A stretch of DNA of 45,563 nucleotides from positions 1 to 45,563 of the forward strand of contig JAEEVN010000008.1 of assembly GCA_016290885.1 (NCBI GenBank), written 5' to 3'. Origin of the DNA: Caryophanales bacterium (GTDB lineage Bacteria; Bacillota_I; Bacilli_A; RF39; UBA660). The notes below the pieces were generated by a model. That model searched no databases. It saw only the letters and a program-made list of their open reading frames with translations, and was not told the DNA's origin. Below, in pieces: positions 42,764-45,563 of this stretch. Both the position numbers and the translations under genes were made by a program. Positions within the stretch are counted from its first letter, which is position 1. Every line of letters starts with the position of its first letter.

Positions 42764-42820
42764 TTTCTAAAACCATAACTATTTCCACATAGCTAGTATG
42801 CTGTCAACAAACATATCGTA
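42764..42820 (-). repeat. 57-bp direct repeat, copy B (leader of the GNAT gene)
   Basis: Equal length and about 88 percent identical to copy A. In the frame that gives HVETVMVL in copy A it reads SYVEIVMVLERKN with a stop codon upstream, i.e. a degraded copy of the same methyltransferase-like tail. Confidence 0.8.
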
Positions 42821-42853
42821 ACATCTTAATAGTGCGATCATTTTAATTATATA

Positions 42854-43840
42854 TTAATACCATTCTATTATAACCGATTCATTATGATCCATTAATTGTG
42901 TTGATAATTCTACTTTCTTATTTTTTTCTATAATAAATTCTTTTTCTTTTGATTTAATATCAATTCCATCTTCTTTTATTTTGGTTAATCCGTATTTTGA
43001 AGTAGTTACTACAATATTGTCTTTATTAATACTTTTGATTTTAAAAGTATATTCATCATCTAAAATAAAACAAGAAAATGAGTTACCCTTTTTTAAAGTT
43101 GTTCGAAATGTGTTATCAGTATGACATTTAACGTCAACACTTTTGTATTTAGATATTGGTCTTATGATACATTCATTTTTAGAAATAGCTATTTCATAAC
43201 TTTCATATCTTAGTATTTCAGTGTCATCTTTTTTAAAAATATACCATGCGCCTTTTCTCCAATCTTCTATAGATGTCTTTTTTTTATCCAAAGCATCTTT
43301 GAACATTATATATTTTTCATTAAATGTCCTATAGTTAAGTTCCTCAACTCTTAAGTTTTCTACATATATTTCATATCCATCTAATTCACCAACATATTCT
43401 TTTTCTCTATCTTCATCTATATATACAGACAATATATTGCTTATTCCTTTTAAGTTATATTGTTTACTATATACATGTAGTATTACACCAAAAATACAAA
43501 TTAATATACTAATGGATACAACACAAATTGAAATATATTTAAATATGTTTCTTTGTTTCTTCATCTTATAATATTCTTTTAGAATCAAATCTAGATTTTC
43601 AATACTATGTGATTGAATTTCATTCTTTCGCAATTTTTCGCCACTTAAAAATTCATTAACATCAATATCTAATATATTACATAGTTCTTTTAAAATAGAA
43701 TAATCGGGCATGTTCACACCATTTTCCCATCTACTAACACTTTTATTAGTAACACCAAGTTTTTCTGCAAGTTGCTCTTGAGTAATATTCCTATCTTTTC
43801 TACACTTTGCAATAAATTTACCAATCTTTTCTTGATTCAT
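42854..43840 (-). CDS. XRE-family protein with membrane segment and extracellular domain
   Basis: The 328-residue protein has an N-terminal helix-turn-helix (about 5-60; ITQEQLAEKLGVTNKSVSRW), a linker helix, one membrane segment (about 100-122, ISICVVSISILICIFGVILH), and an extracellular C-terminal half of about 200 residues rich in Lys, Asp and Ile. This is the build of a transmembrane transcription regulator, with sensing outside and DNA binding inside. It differs from the shorter four-segment XRE protein at 16895. SD AAGGAGAA ahead of ATG 43840. A TG-TATAAT-type -10 lies near 43870. Confidence 0.87.
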   Translation of the reverse strand: MNQEKIGKFIAKCRKDRNITQEQLAEKLGVTNKSVSRWENGVNMPDYSILKELCNILDIDVNEFLSGEKLRKNEIQSHSIENLDLILKEYYKMKKQRNIFKYISICVVSISILICIFGVILHVYSKQYNLKGISNILSVYIDEDREKEYVGELDGYEIYVENLRVEELNYRTFNEKYIMFKDALDKKKTSIEDWRKGAWYIFKKDDTEILRYESYEIAISKNECIIRPISKYKSVDVKCHTDNTFRTTLKKGNSFSCFILDDEYTFKIKSINKDNIVVTTSKYGLTKIKEDGIDIKSKEKEFIIEKNKKVELSTQLMDHNESVIIEWY

Positions 43841-43981
43841 AAAATTTCTCCTTTCTGTAATAAATTATATAATTATATCAGTTTTATGTAGAGGACACAA
43901 AACGAGAATTTAATAATTACATATCTATTTTACCATAAAAATAGTGAATATTTTTATTTACTAATGAACACAATATTACTA

Positions 43982-44009
43982 AAAAAAGATGAGATTTTTC
44001 TCTCATCTT
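43982..44009 (-). terminator. Terminator downstream of the lipoprotein gene
   Basis: AAGATGAGA/TCTCATCTT stem followed by T7 on the minus strand, 50 nt after the stop codon. Confidence 0.75.
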
Positions 44010-44059
44010 AATGTATGGTAATATCTTAATTTTCCGATAATTTGATAAATTGTAATTTA

Positions 44060-44524
44060 TTACTTCCAATAATTGTAATCTAAACTATCAATAAATTTTG
44101 GAATATTTATATCCTTATTTTTTGTATCAATTGCTCTATAAAAACTTGGCTGATTCATCAAATCTGTTCCTATATAATATTCCATAAGAAAGATATTTTC
44201 CTTATCATCAATAAGTGTATATATTCTAGTGTCTTTATTATCTTTATTAATTATTGATGAACTATTTTCATTTTGAATTATATATCCAATGCATTTATCA
44301 ATATCTTTTTCTTTTAATGATCCTTTTAGCGTTCCATAAGGCATATAAGTTCTTCCATTATATTCAATAGTTAAATATCCTGCACCATCATCATTTTCAT
44401 CAATATAATTACCTGTTTGAAATCCAATAGCATCTTTTTCTAAATCTGGATATTTAATACCACACCCCGTTAAACTTAAAACTAAAACTCCCATTAACAA
44501 AATTCCTAATATTTTCTTTTTCAT
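44060..44524 (-). CDS. Small lipoprotein
   Basis: The 154-residue protein has a lipoprotein signal peptide (MKKK, hydrophobic core, lipobox LTGC at about 18-21). The mature part is acidic, with an IGFQTGNYIDENDDGAGYLT segment and YEYIG-like turns. I recognise no family with certainty, but such proteins often act with regulators of bacteriocin or antibiotic response in Firmicutes. Start at ATG 44524 behind GGAG; the TTG at 44536 lies before the SD. Its neighbour is the membrane-bound XRE protein. Confidence 0.83.
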   Translation of the reverse strand: MKKKILGILLMGVLVLSLTGCGIKYPDLEKDAIGFQTGNYIDENDDGAGYLTIEYNGRTYMPYGTLKGSLKEKDIDKCIGYIIQNENSSSIINKDNKDTRIYTLIDDKENIFLMEYYIGTDLMNQPSFYRAIDTKNKDINIPKFIDSLDYNYWK

Positions 44525-44630
44525 TATTTTCTCCAATTCAAATTACTATTTATCTGTCTATTTAATTATACCATAAAATCTGGCAATTTTTTGATAATCG
44601 GAATATTACTATATTCCGTTCCAAGGCATT

Positions 44631-44656
44631 AAAAAACTCTGACGTGGTGTCAGAGT
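44631..44656 (-). terminator. Orphan intrinsic terminator
   Basis: ACTCTGAC/GTCAGAGT perfect 8-bp GC-richer stem with a 5-nt loop and six T on the minus strand. No coding gene ends nearby (the next one upstream ends 300 bp away). Confidence 0.75.
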
Positions 44657-44725
44657 AATTATCTATTTGGTATATTAGTAATCATGCAGTTTGACTAGGT
44701 GTATCATAAAAAGGATTCGAGTTCC
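44631..44725 (-). ncRNA. Candidate small RNA
   Basis: A promoter-like pair (TTGACT 44754-44759, 16-nt spacer, TATATT 44732-44737) lies about 95 nt upstream of an orphan intrinsic terminator on the same strand. Only a 10-codon frame lies between. No known RNA family recognised. Confidence 0.35.
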
Positions 44726-44746
44726 ACACTAAATATAGCACAAATT

Positions 44747-44801
44747 TCTAAAAAGTCAAAATCTCTTTGTTTGAATTAGTAATAGTTCTTGACTTTTTAG
44801 A
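44747..44801. repeat. 13-bp perfect inverted repeat, 29-bp spacer
   Basis: TCTAAAAAGTCAA (44747-44759) and TTGACTTTTTAGA (44789-44801) are exact reverse complements. Each arm includes a TTGACT that could serve as a -35 box, directed leftward for the first arm and rightward for the second. Confidence 0.7.
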
Positions 44802-44957
44802 TACTATTATTGGAATTAAATTATACACTTTTTTGTTTATCATTCAATCTAAAATATGTATATACATAAATATTTTTTTAATATCTAAGTAGCTTTCATT
44901 AAACTATTTAATAACTAAATTCAATTATATTTTAAATAAAAAAATTATAATGATGTT

Positions 44958-45563
44958 TTATTTGTCAAATAATATAAGTCCAATTTCAGTAGGATGATCA
45001 TAATACAATTTTTCTTTTTTAGTTGATTTATTTTTTAAAATGAAGCTAAGTACTAATAAGTCTCCACCTGCAAATGATATTTGAAAAGCACCATATACTA
45101 ATAAAGAAGGAGAGTTAAGAATTATTGATATTATTATTGGAATTACACCTAATATCATGCATGGCATAACGCTTCCCATAATATATTGATATTTCTTTAG
45201 TGGCTTTTGGCAAGTACAATAAGGAGTAAAGTTTTTCCAAATAACACCAAAATAAATATCCTTAAAATGATTTTCTGAAAATAATCCCCAAGTAAATCCA
45301 TGTATACCTTCATGAACTACTGTTCCTGTTATTATTAGTATCAACAAGAATAATGGTGTAAGTACTGTTCCTTCACCTTTAAATACATCAAAACTGTTTA
45401 TTAAATAGAATATAATTACAAATATTGCTGCTACAAATGCACCTAATCCAGATCCGATAACTAATCCTTTATTAGCATTAACTGTTAAGTTATGTTTTTC
45501 ATATCCTTTATTAATTAAATTTTCACACTCAATATTGTGTTTTTCTAAACGTTCCGTTTCACT
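44958..45563 (-). CDS. DUF3267-type membrane metalloprotease-like protein (N-terminus beyond the window)
   Basis: The frame is open from 44958 to the right edge (at least 201 residues). The visible order is a soluble acidic N-terminal part, a membrane segment near the GLVIGSGLGAF region, a second one leading into VVHEGIHGF (zinc-binding HExxH), WGLF, and two more hydrophobic segments near the C-terminus. HExxH in a hydrophobic context fits the DUF3267/M50-like putative zinc metalloproteases. The TTG at 45345-45347 is not the start, since the frame continues to the right with typical membrane sequence. Confidence 0.82.
   Translation of the reverse strand, partial: SETERLEKHNIECENLINKGYEKHNLTVNANKGLVIGSGLGAFVAAIFVIIFYLINSFDVFKGEGTVLTPLFLLILIITGTVVHEGIHGFTWGLFSENHFKDIYFGVIWKNFTPYCTCQKPLKKYQYIMGSVMPCMILGVIPIIISIILNSPSLLVYGAFQISFAGGDLLVLSFILKNKSTKKEKLYYDHPTEIGLILFDK

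Larger units (their letters stand above)
44525..44957. other. 433-bp intergenic region
   Basis: No gene of more than about 10 codons with a usable SD is visible on either strand. It contains the promoter region of the lipoprotein gene (TGG-TATAAT near 44570), an orphan hairpin terminator (44631-44656), a candidate small RNA unit, and a 13-bp inverted repeat (44747-44801). The stretch 44802-44957 is plain AT-rich sequence. Confidence 0.6.

Noticed and set aside
45345-45347. TTG as the start of the DUF3267-type protein
   Set aside because: The frame continues to the right edge with typical membrane and soluble sequence, so the gene is larger and cut by the window.
1-45563. tRNA, rRNA and CRISPR arrays
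   Set aside because: No cloverleaf with GTTC-type T-loop, no rRNA-like GC-richer stretch and no regular repeat-spacer array was found by reading both strands. A dedicated scan could still find one I missed.

Overview
The window looks like chromosome of an uncultured, very AT-rich Bacillota (class Bacilli, of the gut RF39/Erysipelotrichia-like kind). Reasons: extreme A+T content, Gram-positive signals (T-box, SD-led genes, MurT/GatD, lipoproteins, C-terminal wall-sorting-like tails), compact single-strand gene blocks separated by hairpin-U terminators, and zinc-ribbon-headed membrane proteins typical of such genomes. TGA is used as a stop (ATGA overlaps at 26086-26089 and 32984-32987), so this is the standard bacterial code and not the Mycoplasma code. 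The taxonomic placement is inference.

Layout. 1-6.2 kb: a zinc-ribbon membrane protein; a leucine T-box unit (small membrane protein + leuS, whose editing domain carries an inserted Nudix domain); then, divergently, an unknown protein and a YtqA-type radical SAM enzyme. 6.2-10.4 kb: a VanY-like carboxypeptidase, a YebC-family factor, and the lipid II amidation pair murT-gatD, where GatD lacks its catalytic Cys and His. 10.4-16 kb: translation genes on the minus strand (rpsP-khpA, rpsB-tsf, frr), a lipoprotein, a zinc-ribbon ectodomain protein and a possible 30-residue peptide gene. 16-24 kb: an XRE-membrane regulator coupled to a DUF4097 protein, a DUF4190-type zinc-ribbon protein, priA, a kinase-like protein and a large repeat-built surface protein. 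24-33.7 kb: housekeeping (fhs-Smr, HAD, two RluA pseudouridine synthases, an M15 peptidase, a methyltransferase, murE, a PgeF-like protein, an M29 aminopeptidase, an AlkD-like protein). 33.7-38.7 kb: two large secreted proteins with the same unusual [N/S]PKTYDGI sorting-like tail. 38.8-42.1 kb: phosphoesterases, one unrecognised Cys-rich protein and a GNAT-like protein. 42.1-45.6 kb: an accessory-looking end with a GNAT gene flanked by 57-bp direct repeats that resemble the 3' end of a uracil-methyltransferase gene, an XRE-membrane protein, a lipoprotein, a possible small RNA, a 13-bp inverted repeat, and a DUF3267-type membrane peptidase running off the right edge.

Themes. Peptidoglycan precursor synthesis and editing (murE, murT, gatD, VanY, M15, pgeF) and translation (leuS, rpsB, tsf, frr, rpsP, RluA, YtqA, YebC) dominate. 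The items most worth a second look are the LeuRS-Nudix fusion, the GatD without a glutaminase dyad, a promoter-SD cassette of constant geometry (TATAAT-N6-(A)GGTGAT-N4-ATG) at six gene starts, the shared PKTYDGI tails, and the methyltransferase-tail repeats near 42 kb.
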